This document shows, one piece after another, positions 45,549-58,080 of a DNA stretch of 64,000 bases. The stretch lies in assembly GCA_024699855.1 (NCBI GenBank), contig JAMPIQ010000003.1, positions 3,410,001 to 3,474,000 on the forward strand. Reading direction: 5' to 3'. The notes beneath the pieces were generated by a model. The model ran no database searches, had not been told where the DNA came from, and was given only the letters and a program-made list of their open reading frames with translations. A program made the position numbers and the translations under genes. The stretch's first letter is position 1; every line of letters starts with the position of its first letter. This DNA is from Aphelenchoides besseyi. Lineage: Eukaryota > Nematoda > Chromadorea > Rhabditida > Aphelenchoididae.

Positions 45549-47836
45549 CATATTTTTGAACTCTTTTTGATTACTGGTCTTGCGCTTATCCGTGCAAAAC
45601 TCGCAGCCGTGTTTTGCTTTTTATCGGTTTCTGTTGTTTCGTCTGTTTTACGAGTCCGTTAGACTTTCTCTCGGTTTTGCTTCTTGATTCTTTCTTAGCC
45701 GACGCTTCGTGTTTTACAAATAAAGGTTTATTAACCCAAGTTTAAAGATCGTCCCGACTTGCAAACTACCAAACCGCGCAGCCTTACGGCCGCCAAGAGA
45801 AAGCGAGATCGTGAGGCAATTTTGGAGAACAATCGATGTTGCAACGTACACTCCGAACGTTCGATCGTTCATTTGACCGACCCTGTACAAAAAGTAAATT
45901 TCTGTTTTCCATTTTCTGATCTTTGGTGTCTTCACTCCAATTAGTTCACGAAAGTGCATATCGGATTGATGTCTAGCGTCTACGTTTCGAGATAAACTTT
46001 GTTGTTTACAATTCAAAAATAAATGTGTGTTTTACATCAACATCCGCAATTAGGACACAATAGCACTTATTAGTGGGAACATGAAGTGCGTTTTCGGCTG
46101 CACATTCACCGCTGTTTCATTGAAGTGAATAAATAGACTAATTGGGCCAACACACGTGACACGCTCATTAACGGGTATTATTGGTGGTCGATCGTTTGAG
46201 CGAGTTTCCCGTGTACGCTTCTTATCTTCTCGTTCAAAGACCCTCAACTTGCTGACAAAAGATCAAAGGCCCACGGCGGTTGAATCGCAATCGTTTTGTT
46301 TGCGAACGCGCGTTCTCTTTTCGAAGCCAAACAATTGACTTTGACGTTAAAACCTTTTTCCTTGAATTTAATGTCGAATGAATTGTCTTTTATCCGATCA
46401 TTAAGCGCAGCTTTAGTTTCGCTTGTATTGAACTTCAGAGCCTGTTCACGGATTTTCGAGGGAACTTTACGTGTTCTCGTTGAATCATAAGGGAAACCAC
46501 GCGGAATCTTAAACTTTTGTTGTCATTCAACAGCTGCACAACAACTCGACTACAAACTCACGGCTGATCGAAGTCGAAATGTTTCGAAAACGGTCGGATT
46601 TTCGTTCTTTCGACTTCAACTTTGATTTTGTAAACGCAGAGCGGCGGAAACTCGACGTGTGTCTGCCGGTAGACGTAGAGAGCTCCGGCGAAACGATGAG
46701 TCACCTTCTGTTGGAAAACGAAAACCCATCTGTTTCCCGCTCGTTTTACCTTTTTGCTCGTCAAATCGAAGTGATTTTCGCTGATTTTGATGTTTCGCGC
46801 GTGTTCATGAATCGACTTGCAGTTCCCGCTGTTTCCTTCTAATTTCTGGGCTCTTCGACGTTATCACTCTTAAATGCCAATTGATCGCTCGAAGTGGTTC
46901 TTAACGTTATCAATTCTTTTTGGTAAGATCATAAAACATTTGATGTTTGAAGTCAAATTGAAAGATAATCGCGAGTATATTTTGCATCGTTTCAAGTGTT
47001 TTCGGATGTCATTTCTGGCAAACGACAATCATTTTCTTTGTGCACCTTCTTGACGAATACGCGTCATAAATCTTCGGATTTTTATGGAAACCTTAATACG
47101 CTTCTGCTAAGCCATTTGTTTTTGTAGTCGTGTACTCAGTTGGACTCTTCTTTTTGTAGTTTTGAAGTAAGCGATGAAACACACGTTGACGAACTTTCGA
47201 ACTCTTCAATTAACTTGAACTCCTTGTTTGGTTTATTAGTCATCGATGAACAAGAGTTGAGTAATCTATCTCTCAACCATCGCACTAAAGGCCGCACAAT
47301 TGAGGCCTAGACCCAAACTCGTGATAAGAATGGTTGCGTAAAGCTGACGCATTCTAATTTTATTGATACCAGTGGGTGTGTGAAGATATAAACAGTTTAG
47401 AGGCTATTCAAATTGTACATCTTATGTTCAGATTGAAGCCAATACTCAGTTGTCCCTTCAAAATTTCTTCATGTTCTCTGGACACATTTATAAAGAAATT
47501 AAAGTTCTTTGACTGCGAATTATCTTTCTTTTTAAAATGATTCATCTTTCCATTCGATTCTACAGTAAGTTTTAACGCATCAAAACACTCTTTCTACTTG
47601 TGAATAGAAGTGAATTGTTTGAGAAAGAAGAGTTTTTGTAAAAGTGAATCAGAATTTGAAGTTCATTTTTTACGCTTTGAGGTCATTCGAATTTCTGTTT
47701 GTTTTCTACTTGTTGTTTTTGCTCATAACTCTAAAACCGAAGATTGTTGGCGTTTACAATCTTCAACCTCATTTTGTTAGCATGTTCATAATCGCGATGC
47801 GTTCAAAACAAAAACTAATCGAAAGTTTGAAGTTGA
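45549..47836. other. Intergenic, 2.3 kb, no gene seen
   Basis: AT-rich DNA between TSC2 and the first lipid phosphatase gene. ORFs of 60-90 codons at 45.7-46.0, 46.6-46.8 and 47.6-47.8 kb overlap on opposite strands or lack splice and motif support. No RNA gene, array or mobile element recognised. Confidence 0.45.
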
Positions 47837-48960
47837 ATGTCGGAAAATGAGGTACATGTACGTCCTATGGTTCAAGGCTATCGAACCCCATGTATTCTGC
47901 TCATACAAATAACCATAATCGCTACTTTATGTGAGTGTAAAGACGATTAGCATTAATATTGCGATATCTGTTCAGCATTAGTCACGACTTATATTATTCT
48001 CCCAAAGATTCAACCAGCACATCACGGGTTCTTCTGCAATGATCCAGATTTGAGTTTGAAATATCGCAGTAACACAGTCGACATACAAGCGGTTCATCTC
48101 ACCGGCTATTTACTTCTACTCGTGATCGTAAGTTTACGTTAGTTTTAGCTGTCATTGTTGCCATTTAGATTTTCCTGATTGAATGCCGTCCATTGCATTT
48201 CTTCAATCAGCCGAAAGCATGTCAAGCGGAGCTACAACCGTTGAATGAGCGTTTGACAAGTGCAGCCTACGTGTTCTTTGCCTCGCAATTAGGACTAGCC
48301 ATGAATCTTCTGTTATATCAAGTAGTCAAGTATTCTTGTGGTCGCTTACGACCGGTTAGTTTTCAATGAGTTGACAATAGTTCACTGAATTTGTAGCATT
48401 TCTTCGATGTTTGTCATCCAAATGTGTTGCAATGCACACCAGGAAGTTATATAGAAAACTATGTTTGTATGGGAACTAATGAGAAATTGTTACGCGACGC
48501 ACGAATGTCCTTTTATTCGGGACATGCATCAACAGTTTTCTACTACGCAGCTTTCTTGATTGTAAGTCAAAATTTCCTGATTGATAGAAACCATGATCGC
48601 TTCAGATTTACATGCAAATGCGTTTGAGACGTCGACTACTCCATTGTCTACCGTTTTTGTATGTCTTTGACATTCTTCTCATCGCGGCTGCGTCTTTTGT
48701 TTCGCTGACGAGAATGACGGACAACAAACATCACGCATCGGATGTAGCAGTTGGATGTGTGATCGGAATCATTTTGGGTGTGTCGGTTGTAGGTTGACAA
48801 AATGATTGTATCAAATTGATGTGCATTTCAGGTTTTGGTTTACTTACGAGAAGTACTCAGTCGAATATCGGCCAAACCGTACGTTCTAGACAATGAAGCT
48901 ACACATTCGCTAGAAGCTCGTCGTTTTCAGTCTGTGCATTCGAACGATCATGTTGCATGA
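47837..48960 (+). CDS. Lipid phosphate phosphatase, PAP2 family (copy 1)
   Basis: Six exons (47837-47930, 47976-48127, 48169-48354, 48397-48561, 48606-48788, 48832-48960) give 302 residues with about six membrane helices. The three PAP2 phosphatase motifs are intact: K-x6-RP in KYSCGRLRP, SGH in YSGHAS, and the SRxxxxxHxxxD-type motif in LTRMTDNKHHASDVAVG, with the catalytic histidines present. Such enzymes dephosphorylate lysophosphatidate, phosphatidate, sphingosine-1-phosphate or ceramide-1-phosphate at the outer membrane face. The final donor was set at 48789 because the resulting tail is long and charged, like family members. Similar to the second copy at 50098 but well diverged. Confidence 0.92.
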
Positions 48961-50097
48961 CTCAAGAAGAACGATTGATCGACTATCAATTGCAGCTCTT
49001 CTTTACGAAAATCTCGGAGTTTATCGCTTGAGACCGAGGATATGATTTGCTTTATGAAGCGAAACGGGCTTTTTTGTATTTGCTTCTTAACGAAACGGGA
49101 ATTCGATTAATTGTCCAATTGCATAATGTTTACGGGTAAGCTGTAGTTATCTTCTTTCGAGATTATGACCATGAAGTGTCAATAAATTATTTTTGGTTCC
49201 TTTCGACGAGGTTCTAGGAATCCAAAGCAAACAAAGGCCATTGGATGATAAACAGTGGATCACGAAAGCTCAGACAGACTTCATCATCAAACTATTCAAC
49301 AGGAAAAGATCGAAGAACAAAATTGAATTTTGTTCGCAGTCGATCTCTTTGATTCACTTGTGTTCGTTTTGGTTGTTTGACTAAGCGAGTGTTGATAGGC
49401 CGTTCAAGAGTTTGTTTTAAGCGAACGTCCGTATTCCCCAGAGATCTGTCATTGCGATTTGTGTGGCCACAAAAATTGGCTACTAGTGATTGATTTGATT
49501 GATCGATTCGTCAAGACTACGAGCGCAGCTTTTTTATGCGAAAGTTTGCACGACGACTTGAGTTCCGGAGCAACGGTCGAAGAATAAAGAGACGGATTCA
49601 TGATCTGCAATTGTTTGTTCGGACAGATGAATGGTCGGAACAAAAGCCGATGACATTTCCCCATCGGTCATCCATCAAGTCAGCAGTTTGATAGGCGTCC
49701 GTCCTCTGCACCACTTGCTCTTTGTTCGATATGTTGGAAGCCAAAAACAACATCGAAATTGCGGCAAACTCGATGGTCTTTTTAATCATGAAGCTTCGCG
49801 TTAGATCTTATCGGATCAAAGTCTCGGTTCTCCGAAGCTTTTGATTTCGACTGAAAATTTGACAAACGGCGATGAAAAGCGATTTCCTTCGACGACAATC
49901 CGAGTGATCACTGTGCATTGCGCACATTTTCCGCTGATCGCTCGAAAGCTTCTTCACTGGTCGGCCATTTTGACCTCCGAGTTGTTTCGTTTTTGATCTT
50001 ACAAGAATATCAGGGACCGTTTTGATAAGCTGAACGTTAAGCGTGTTTGTTTAGCTTTGAATATAAAACATCTGATTGTTAGGGGGGAATCACCAAA
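48961..50097. other. Spacer between the two PAP2 genes
   Basis: 1.1 kb with the 3' flank of copy 1 and, on the minus strand at 49598-49789, a possible small secreted peptide ORF. A TATAAAA at 50062-50068 lies 30-36 bp before the start of copy 2 and is a plausible core promoter. Confidence 0.45.
49598..49789 (-). CDS. Possible small secreted peptide, 63 aa
   Basis: An unspliced ORF starts with a signal-peptide-like stretch (IKKTIEFAAISMLFLAS) followed by a short polar peptide with two cysteines. I do not recognise it, and no splice sites, TATA box or homologue support it. It could also be the first exon of a longer gene or chance. Confidence 0.28.
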   Translation of the reverse strand: MIKKTIEFAAISMLFLASNISNKEQVVQRTDAYQTADLMDDRWGNVIGFCSDHSSVRTNNCRS

Positions 50098-51523
50098 ATG
50101 ATTGTCAACAACACGAACATAACCGTTGATAATGAGAAGAGAACCATGAGTAGTCGTCCAATTCCTCTACCGTACATTCACTTTGGCATCGATGTTCTCG
50201 CCATTGTTGCACTTTGTAAGCGACTTTCCGTAAACAAATAGCTAACAACTTCCTTTAGTTATCAGCATGGAATTCGGTATGTTCAATTTGGCCGTAATTG
50301 TTTGGCTACTTTCAATCCTCGTTCATGAACATTTTGTTCTCCATAACTGAAATCGGATCGTGTTCTAGAATCAAATAAACACATTGAATTTAGTTGCTCA
50401 TCACATCGGTCCTCACAAATCTGGTTAATTTGTTTTCGTGTTTTCAGTTCAGTCGACTTTTCAGGTTTCTATTGTGATGATAAAACGATTCGATTGCCGT
50501 ATCGTAGCTCGACCGTTGGATTTTGGGGCTTGATCGGTTATTGCATTTTCATTAATTTCATTACCGTAAATTCAATTCAACTCATAAGACTTAATGTCAA
50601 GTGTTTAGATCTTAGCAGTTGAATGCTGTCGTTTGTATTTGTTGAATGACAAACACGAGTACAGCATATACGAGAGTCATCGTACACGTTTTCAACGTCT
50701 TCTCATTCGCTTCTGTATATTCTTTACGTTCTATCTTAGTTTCGAGTTCTTGATCACAATCCTCACAACTGTAACCAAACTGTCGATCGGACGTCTTCGA
50801 CCGTAAACAAATGAAGTCTCGTTGACGACAAATAATTTGGCTGTTTAGACATTTTCTTGACGTTTGTCGTCCACTCGTTACTCTTCCTGAGAGATCTCCG
50901 ATACAACTGACTCAGCATAGTGCTTGTACCGGACTTGAAAACATTTTCATCGACATTTCCAATTACACATGCACAGCAAAACATCCAGAATTCGTTACTG
51001 AGGTAAGAGTTATACATTAGACATAAAGCAATAAAATAGGCTCGAAAATCGTTCTTCTCGGGTCACTCATCGTTGTCAATGGGCGCTTCGACGTTTGCAG
51101 TGGTTTGTTGAAATCATTTTAACTTAGACAATCATCTTTGTTTGCTCAGCTGTACATGCAATATCGTTTGGTCGATCAGATTCGATGTCGTTTGGTTGTT
51201 CCCGTTCTTCAGATCTGTTGTCTTGGTTGTGGTCTGTTCATTTCATACTCACGCATATTCGACTACAAACACCATTGGACCGATGTTGCTGTCGGAATAT
51301 TTGTTGGTGTTGCCGGAATGTTGCTGATGGTATGAGCTCTTTTTGATGAACTTGACAATTACTATTTTAGTGTCGTTACATCGGTCGTTTCTTCCACTAT
51401 CCAATCGTTCAAGTTCTGCCACCAACTTCCAAAGCAAGTCGAGACTCAAATCACACCACGACAACCGGTTTGGAAGTTCCTACAAGCAAACGTTCGTTCG
51501 AATGGAATGAGGCTTATGCCTAG
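50098..51523 (+). CDS. Lipid phosphate phosphatase, PAP2 family (copy 2)
   Basis: Eight exons (50098-50215, 50259-50276, 50465-50565, 50609-50802, 50849-51002, 51040-51102, 51150-51329, 51371-51523) give 326 residues. About six membrane helices and all three phosphatase motifs are present: KLSIGRLRPHFLDVC, FFSGHSSLS and YSRIFDYKHHWTDVAVG. A longer loop between motifs 1 and 2 contains several cysteines and a glycosylation sequon (NYT). The second exon is only 18 nt. The sixth exon end (51102) is one of two in-frame choices three bases apart. Same reaction class as copy 1: removal of phosphate from bioactive lipids. Tandem copies in the same direction suggest old duplication. Confidence 0.9.
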
Positions 51524-52028
51524 ACAATCAAGAACTAACTTTACGTGCAATAAACAAACTTGGAAACCTGTAAATTGAAACGTAAAAAAGCCCACAAATA
51601 ATCTATGGTGTCTAGCTGATAAGAACGAGATTCTTTCAAGCAGTCACACAACTGAAAATCGTCAACCAAAATATGGGAGACCCTCGACCAAATTGTGTGG
51701 CATACAAATTTCAAGTACAAAACAACAGTTAAGTACAAAATACTCAGCAATTGAACGCACGAGAATGCACCTTAATTTTAGGTCCACCACATTGCGAACA
51801 CAAAGTTCACAACCACGTATACCATCCAAAAGCGAAAGCGAACATCAGTCGTGTAGTTTGTTCGGTTCATTGAAGAGCGTAATGTCTAAGCGAAGAAATT
51901 AAACGGTTGAACTCAATATGTTTTGTGTTTTGTTGTGTATTCCGTTCGATCATTTGACTTAAAAAGAGATGCTCATCATAGAAAGAATCAGTTCGCGTTT
52001 TGTGCTTATTTTCTATTGACATTTAGGA
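51524..52028. other. Spacer upstream of the UGT gene
   Basis: About 500 bp, AT-rich. AATAAA at about 51549 may end the PAP2 transcript. No other feature recognised. Confidence 0.4.
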
Positions 52029-54046
52029 ATGAATTTGCTGCTCTTTTCACTACTCTCTTGTACAATATGCGCGTCCGAAGCCGCCAAGATTCTCTTCTAT
52101 TCTCCACGCTTTGGTCGATCTCATCTAATGTTCGTGGGTAAACTCGCAGATACGCTGGCCGAAGCTAATAACGACGTGGTAAAAGGAAAAGAAGGTACTA
52201 TCAAAACTACCAACAATTTCAGACCATTTACCAACAGCTTATAAATGATCTATACGCAAATATGACGGGTAGTAAAAGCCAGAAGACGAAGATCATTGAA
52301 CGCCAAAGAGATTTTCCTGCTCCGGAGTTTGGTAGGCAATTAACTTAGATTGGTCTTCAGAATCCCTTATTTTCAGGAATGGACACAACATGGACTGAAG
52401 ATAGCGGTGGAATAACCAAGTCTATTAGCGTATGTTTTGGACTTTCGAACATCCGCATAATCTTGATTTCAGCTTTTAGACGAAATGGGGAAAATGTTCA
52501 AAATTTCATGTGAACGTAAGTCTCAACTTTCAATTTTTTAATTTGCGTTTGTCTTTTCAGATCAGCTTCGCGACAACAAGACCCTCGAATTGCTCAAAAA
52601 CGAAAAGTTCGACATTGCAATCAGTGAATTTTTCGACATGTGTGCGTTCGGTATCTTCCGTCGTATTGGTATCAAAAAGACGATTGTTTTGTACGCATCA
52701 GCCATGCCATTAGACGATGCGACCTTCATCGGACTACCGAGTTCGCCTTCGTTTGTACCCGACTTTATCATTCAAAATGCGTTGAGTGGAGGTTTTTGGA
52801 GTCGCTTTGGAAATACGATGAGCTTTTTGGTTGGACGCTATCTTATGATGCCTAAATTCACAGGTCAAACCGCTGAAGCATTCAAGATCTTCGACGAACA
52901 TTTGGACTACCGAGTAAGTTCGTACTTTTCGGCATCTAATCAACGATATCTCATAGGAATTGATCGCTGAAGCCTCACTCTACTTTGTGAACACGGACGA
53001 ATTAGTTGACTTTCCTCGACCAATAAGCCACAAAATCATTAATATCGGCGGAGTTGGAATGTCGAAAGCGGTGGCAAACGTCGAAAAGTTGGACGCAGTA
53101 AGTTTGGCCTTCAAAATAAAAGTTCTGGTTCTTTTGCAGAAGTACAAAAAGATTTTCGATGAAGCAAAAGATGGCGTTGTTTACATGTCGTTTGGATCCG
53201 TCGCCAAATCTTATGAGATGCCCGACAAGTTGAAAAAAGCTTTTCTCGACGCGTTCAAAGAGTTTCCAAACGTGAACTTCATTTGGAAATACGAGAAACC
53301 GGAGCACAAGATTGCTGATGGAGTGCCAAATGTTTACGATTTCGATTGGGTTCCTCAAAACCATATCTTAGCTCATCCGTCTATGAAAGCCTTCATGACA
53401 CATGGCGGTAATTGATCTTCAATCTTGTTTTTAATGCGTGATTTATTACAGGAGCAAACTCTCTTTCTGAAAGCTCTTATGCGGGTGTACCGATGATTGG
53501 AAGTAATTTATGGAAGTGCAAACTCATTCTTTTACTTTTTGTTTTAGTTCCGTTGTTTGGCGATCAAAACAGAAACGCGATTAATATTGAAGAACGTGGA
53601 TTGGGATTAAGATTGACTAAAGATAAGCTTACAAAAGAAGCAATTGTCGACGCTCTTCGACAGGTGGTTTACAATGACAAGTACGGGGATAGTCGAAATG
53701 GAAACACTAATTCCCGAAATTTAGATTCAAAAAGAACGCTCAGAAATTGGCGAAAATGATTAGGTAATGTCCAATTGACTTTTATGTATTAATAGTGTTC
53801 TTCAGATCTAAACCTTTGACGCCTGATGAACGTTTGATTAAGTACACCGAGTTTGTCGCCCAACACGATGTAGGAGATCAATTGAGTCTCGCTGGACGAC
53901 AACTCAACTTCTTTCAATACTACAGTCTTGATGTTTTCGGTTTCATTGTTTTGGTCGTTTTGTTGGCCATTAGTGTTATTTTCTTTGCATTGCGATTTGC
54001 TGTTCGTCGAATTGGGAAGTTGGTCTCAAAAGCAAAAACTGAGTAA
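52029..54046 (+). CDS. UDP-glycosyltransferase (UGT)
   Basis: Eleven exons (52029-52178, 52223-52331, 52377-52429, 52473-52515, 52561-52913, 52957-53097, 53140-53407, 53452-53502, 53548-53680, 53725-53763, 53806-54046) give 526 residues, the normal length. A signal peptide (LLLFSLLSCTICASEA) leads to the lumenal acceptor-binding half. The donor-binding half carries the UGT signature: WVPQNHILAHPSMKAFMTHGG, then NSLSESSYAGVPM and PLFGDQNRNA. A single membrane anchor (VFGFIVLVVLLAISVIFF) with a short basic cytosolic tail closes it. UGTs conjugate glucose or glucuronic acid to small lipophiles in the ER for detoxification; the acceptor cannot be predicted. One donor (GTACGG at 53681) was inferred from phase. 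Polyadenylation signal at 54082-54087. Confidence 0.95.
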
Positions 54047-54081
54047 TTCATAGCTGTAGTTCTCTTTTTGTGTATATTTGC

Positions 54082-54087
54082 AATAAA
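54082..54087 (+). terminator. Polyadenylation signal of the UGT gene
   Basis: AATAAA 36 bp after the stop codon. Confidence 0.55.
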
Positions 54088-54480
54088 CTTTGATTGAACG
54101 TCTCATTGAGATGGTTTTTGCTTGTGTTTACAAGAATTCTGTCTTCCTGCTAAATTAAACAAAAGACAATAAAGTAATGTTAAACCATTGGGTTGACTAT
54201 AAGAGTGTAAATGGTTTATTGGAAGTCATCAGTGAACGGAGATCAATGAGTGAAACGGCAAGTGCAAAACGATTGTTCAACGTTGATTTGAGCACAACCG
54301 ATCAGTTCTTTCGGATTACGCTCCTTTTCGTTGAACGTAATCCAAATACGAAGACTGTTGGCCGATTGACTGGAACAGTGAATGTTCGGCTCGTTAGTTG
54401 GTGGACGGCAAAGAACACAACCGACAAGAACGGATTGTAAGGCGGACAAGAGAAGCATGTAGTCATTCTGGGAATCTGAA
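54088..54480. other. Convergent spacer between the UGT and pseudokinase genes
   Basis: About 390 bp. Short ORFs on both strands overlap and have no support. Probably 3' UTR of both genes. Confidence 0.45.
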
Positions 54481-56839
54481 TTATGAAACGAAAAGTTTCT
54501 TTACCAGTTCAAGAAATCCGGAGGTCAACAATTCGACCATCTTCTCTGCAACTTCTTGATCGTCAAACGAAATCAAATTTTGTGCGTCGTAAGTGATTTT
54601 CATGTAACGAATCTGGAGAACAAATCTCAGCTTCTTTTCATTCGACTTACACGATTTTTGCGTGGATCACGAACACGAACGTAAACGCGAGTTTTGGTGT
54701 TGTTGGTCAAACGTTTCGATGGTTTTGGTTTCCTACAATCAATCGTTTTGGAATCAATTAGCGGCTTACGTTTCGACTTTCCAGTGAGTGGGTTTCGCGT
54801 AAGTTTTGCCTTCAGTCAACGCCTTCAACCACGAACCCTCCAGAACCTCGGCAGCCGGACGATAATTCGCATTCTCTTCAATCGAAATGTTCACTACAGA
54901 AACAAATGAGTTGATTTCGTCGACGGAAACATACGATCCAGTGGATAGTTGACCGGACGCAGTTGATAGCGTTGGAGACGAAGATGCTGGAAGACCGGAA
55001 AGTGAAGAAGACGAGTGGCCGTTGGACGGCTGTTGAAATCGCGATGCAAACAGGCGCCAACCAACTCCGCCAACAACTTTGAATAAGGTTGGCCATTTGG
55101 TTCGTGATAGTCAGTGATGTTCGGAATTTCCTACAACCCTCGTTGTTAACTGTAGAGATTGATAATTTACTCCAAAAGTGACAAGTTCAATGAACTCGTT
55201 GACGTTCTCTTTGGTCGGATATCCAAACAACGGAAGTCCGCAAACTGAATGGAAAACCAAACAACCAATCGCCCTGAAACGATCATTATTTATAGATTTG
55301 AACTCGCAAACAAACCAAATATCCGCAGTGTACGAGAAACCAACTTCAGCAAACGGACGGAGATCTTCGATTTCGTGTTGAGAGTAAAACTCGAATCCCG
55401 TTTTGGTGGAACCCAATTGCTCGGCCGGCATGTTCGTTGCAATCTCGGCACAATTCTCAATGCTCAAACTAAACCGCAATCAAACCCATATCTTTGAGTT
55501 ACTTACCCGGGTCCATGAGTGTAGGCGAGATCTAAACCCATGAGTTGAAATTGACCGTTCAATCCAACAACAATGTTGTCAGAATTGACCGATCCATGAA
55601 CCAAACCCAACGAGTGCAGCCCCTTGAGTGCCTGAAGAATGTCGAAGGTCATTTTGGTCACCAACTTCTCGCCCAAAACTCCGATCTTCTCGGCTATTCC
55701 TCCACGTCTAAATGCAATGAGTTGAATACGAATCTGAAAAACTTACTTTTCGACTTCACGTTTAATCAACTCGCTGAGACGTTGAACGAACGGAAACTCG
55801 AGAAAAAGAACATCGCCAGCGACCATTCCGTTTTCGTATTGTAAGATGGAACGTGCACAACATTGAGTCAAGAGGGCCAACTCACGAGCCTAAAAAGAGT
55901 GTTCATCGCATGGTTTTACCCGAAACGTCATTGTTCCATTGGAACTGCGCTGGGTTTAGGAATATGCGAAGTGGTCAATCGGACACTTCCGAAGAAACGT
56001 CAACAATTGATCTCTGCTTTACGACAAGGCGGACCGAAGAACCTACGACGCATTTCGATCGCACTCCGATGCTCCGCACAACTTGGACGCTGAACATCCG
56101 AAGACATTCGCGTCGACAAGCCACAAGTCGAGAGAACTGATCAAGCTCGCAGTCAACCAACCGGACAGATCGGACGACTACACTCGCTCCCACTTCCCAC
56201 TCAACGTTTTTCAGTATCTGGGCGTAAACTCACGATGTGTTTCACGTTCTTTGGATCCAAGAGAATGGCACGCACAGAGATTGGGATTTTGGAGTCCTCT
56301 TTCAAGGTCCCCAAAAAGACTTGAGAGCCACGATGATCGAAGTGCAGTCTACGACCAAAAAGGTAGTCGGAACTGAAAGCCGATTAGCACAAATTTTACT
56401 ACATCAACTCACACTTTGCGAGACTCGTGTTTTTGATTGAAAGTTGATTTTGGACGACTGAAAAGAGTGATAGAGTAGTCAACAGCAGAAGTACTTACAG
56501 GTCATCAATCAAAGAGTCTTCATGTTCTCCGAACATTCGTTCACCCATACGGTGGTCCAGATAGCTTTCGAAATCGAAATTGGAGTCATCGAAGAGCTAA
56601 AATCAGATAGTTGAGTAGGAAATGGTAGGTTCTATTGACTGGAATACGTGGATTGTTTCCGGAGCCCATGACTCAGTGGCAGTTGAACGGCGAGCAAACT
56701 GATCGGGACTCGAGAGCGAACCGAAATGATAACCGAAAACACACGTGTCAATCGTTTTGTTTTTGGTGTCAATTTGCATTACAGTATTTTCGTTGGCAAA
56801 TTCCTCGGATTTTTTTGTTGATCTAGATAGACGACACAT
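54481..56839 (-). CDS. Protein pseudokinase with C-terminal PF2-like domain
   Basis: Twelve exons (56648-56839, 56499-56596, 56413-56457, 56234-56372, 55747-55889, 55507-55707, 55316-55468, 55171-55273, 54935-55130, 54770-54893, 54651-54732, 54481-54612) give 535 residues. After an acidic N terminus comes a kinase fold. The beta-3 motif is PISVRAI (Lys replaced), the alpha-C helix is ARELALLTQ, the catalytic loop reads LVHGSVNSDN instead of HRDLKxxN, and DFG is replaced by GLD. The C-lobe is well kept (YTADIWAIGCLVFH, CLHRDFNSRPTA). The end (RVYVRVRDPRKN ... VAEKMVEL) resembles the PF2 domains of WNK and OSR1/SPAK kinases. The catalytic loss resembles NRBP-type pseudokinases, but I cannot assign orthology. 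A 345-bp intron (55890-56233) separates the beta-3 and alpha-C exons; an extra exon could hide there. Confidence 0.82.
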
Positions 56840-57540
56840 ACGCAGTTAGCGCTATAACGTCTGATCAACATAGTAAAATGACTTCATAAACAACATGAAA
56901 AAAGATGTTATTTTTTAAATCATTAGATATATGTAACTTTATCTTGACCAATATTCTGAAATACTGATTATTTAAACTTGTCTAAACAGTTTTCTGATAG
57001 CGGCCAAACAATTTGGTGGCCATTTGTGTTTTGTTGTATTTTTCTGCTTGCGCAACTTGAATTTTGCTTCACATTCTGATATTCAAAAGATCGTTGAACA
57101 ACAAATTCTTTCAACTTACAACGAGCAAGCGGACCTTCGAATAATGACCGCAAGATTTTCTGACTAATAGGTAAGCGTTGACGATATTTAAATTGACTTT
57201 CTTTTTGCATTCAGCCGCTAGATCTACAGAGTATTAGTTTGTGGTCAAGTGATCTATTTGTGATTTTCTATTTGATTACTGCGTTGAAAATGCCCATTGT
57301 CCATCCGACGGCTTTAGATGCCTTTAAATGCTTGATTACGGATTGGTTTTTATTCTACTTTTGGCTGCAGACTAATTCTATCGGATCGTACCTTACAGCT
57401 AAGTAAAGAAATTCGGAGATACCAGTTTTGTTAATTTGTGGATTAACCTATGATGTCTGAGTTAGTGGCTGCTTGGTAAATTCAATGGATTTTTTGTTCG
57501 TTCATAAGACAAGTTCACAAATCACCTTATAACTAAACAA
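56840..57540. other. Upstream flank of the pseudokinase gene
   Basis: AT-rich, no gene recognised. An 80-codon minus-strand ORF at 56968-57210 has no motif or splice support. Confidence 0.4.
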
Positions 57541-58080
57541 GTAAATTAGCGGTCGGCTCTCCTTCGCGGCGACCTCCCTTCTAATCCAACAAAAACTGTC
57601 GATGTCGTCTATTTAAATAATACACGCCCAACTTCCAAAACATATTCTTTTATCTCAACTCACAAACCGACGCTTTGCCGTTTCAATAGCAAATTCACTG
57701 AACACTCTCCAAACAACTTTCAGATGTCTATTATGATCAGTCACTTTTACTTCATCACACCTCTTCACTCTCGCGATTTTCCTTAAATTCAACCCATTTG
57801 CCAATGAATGGCAATCAAAACTAATTAAATTAACTAACACCCATCTCCTTTGTTATCCTTTGTTTCCATCTTCTACTAAACATTCTAATGGACACCCTTT
57901 GTCTTAATTCAGCTCATCAACAAATAAACTCTTCGTTTAACATGTCTCAAGATCTTGCTATCTCATCAACGAAAAGAGCGACCATTACAAAACCACATAC
58001 ATCTCGCTGATTTTGTTGTTTCAATATCACAACTATTTCAATCATTTTCAAATCACTAAAAACAACTCGACAAAACCACC
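57541..58080. other. G-poor (C-skewed) noncoding block
   Basis: By hand count, 57661-58080 holds 35 G and 114 C in 420 bases, a strong skew for a stretch without a recognisable gene. It begins near a possible hairpin (GGTCG ... CGACC, 57553-57576) and ends at CAACTTTTGTTG (58079-58090). A 61-codon minus-strand ORF at 57655-57840 has no known motif. Confidence 0.6.

Noticed and set aside
46579..46842. 87-codon plus-strand ORF and the opposing minus ORF
   Set aside because: Neither has a motif, splice context or signal peptide; both are open over the same bases.
49193..49384. 63-codon plus-strand ORF after the first PAP2 gene
   Set aside because: No recognised domain and no splice sites that extend it; probably 3' flank.
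56968..57210. 80-codon minus-strand ORF upstream of the pseudokinase
   Set aside because: No motif, no plausible splicing into the pseudokinase start; AT-rich context.
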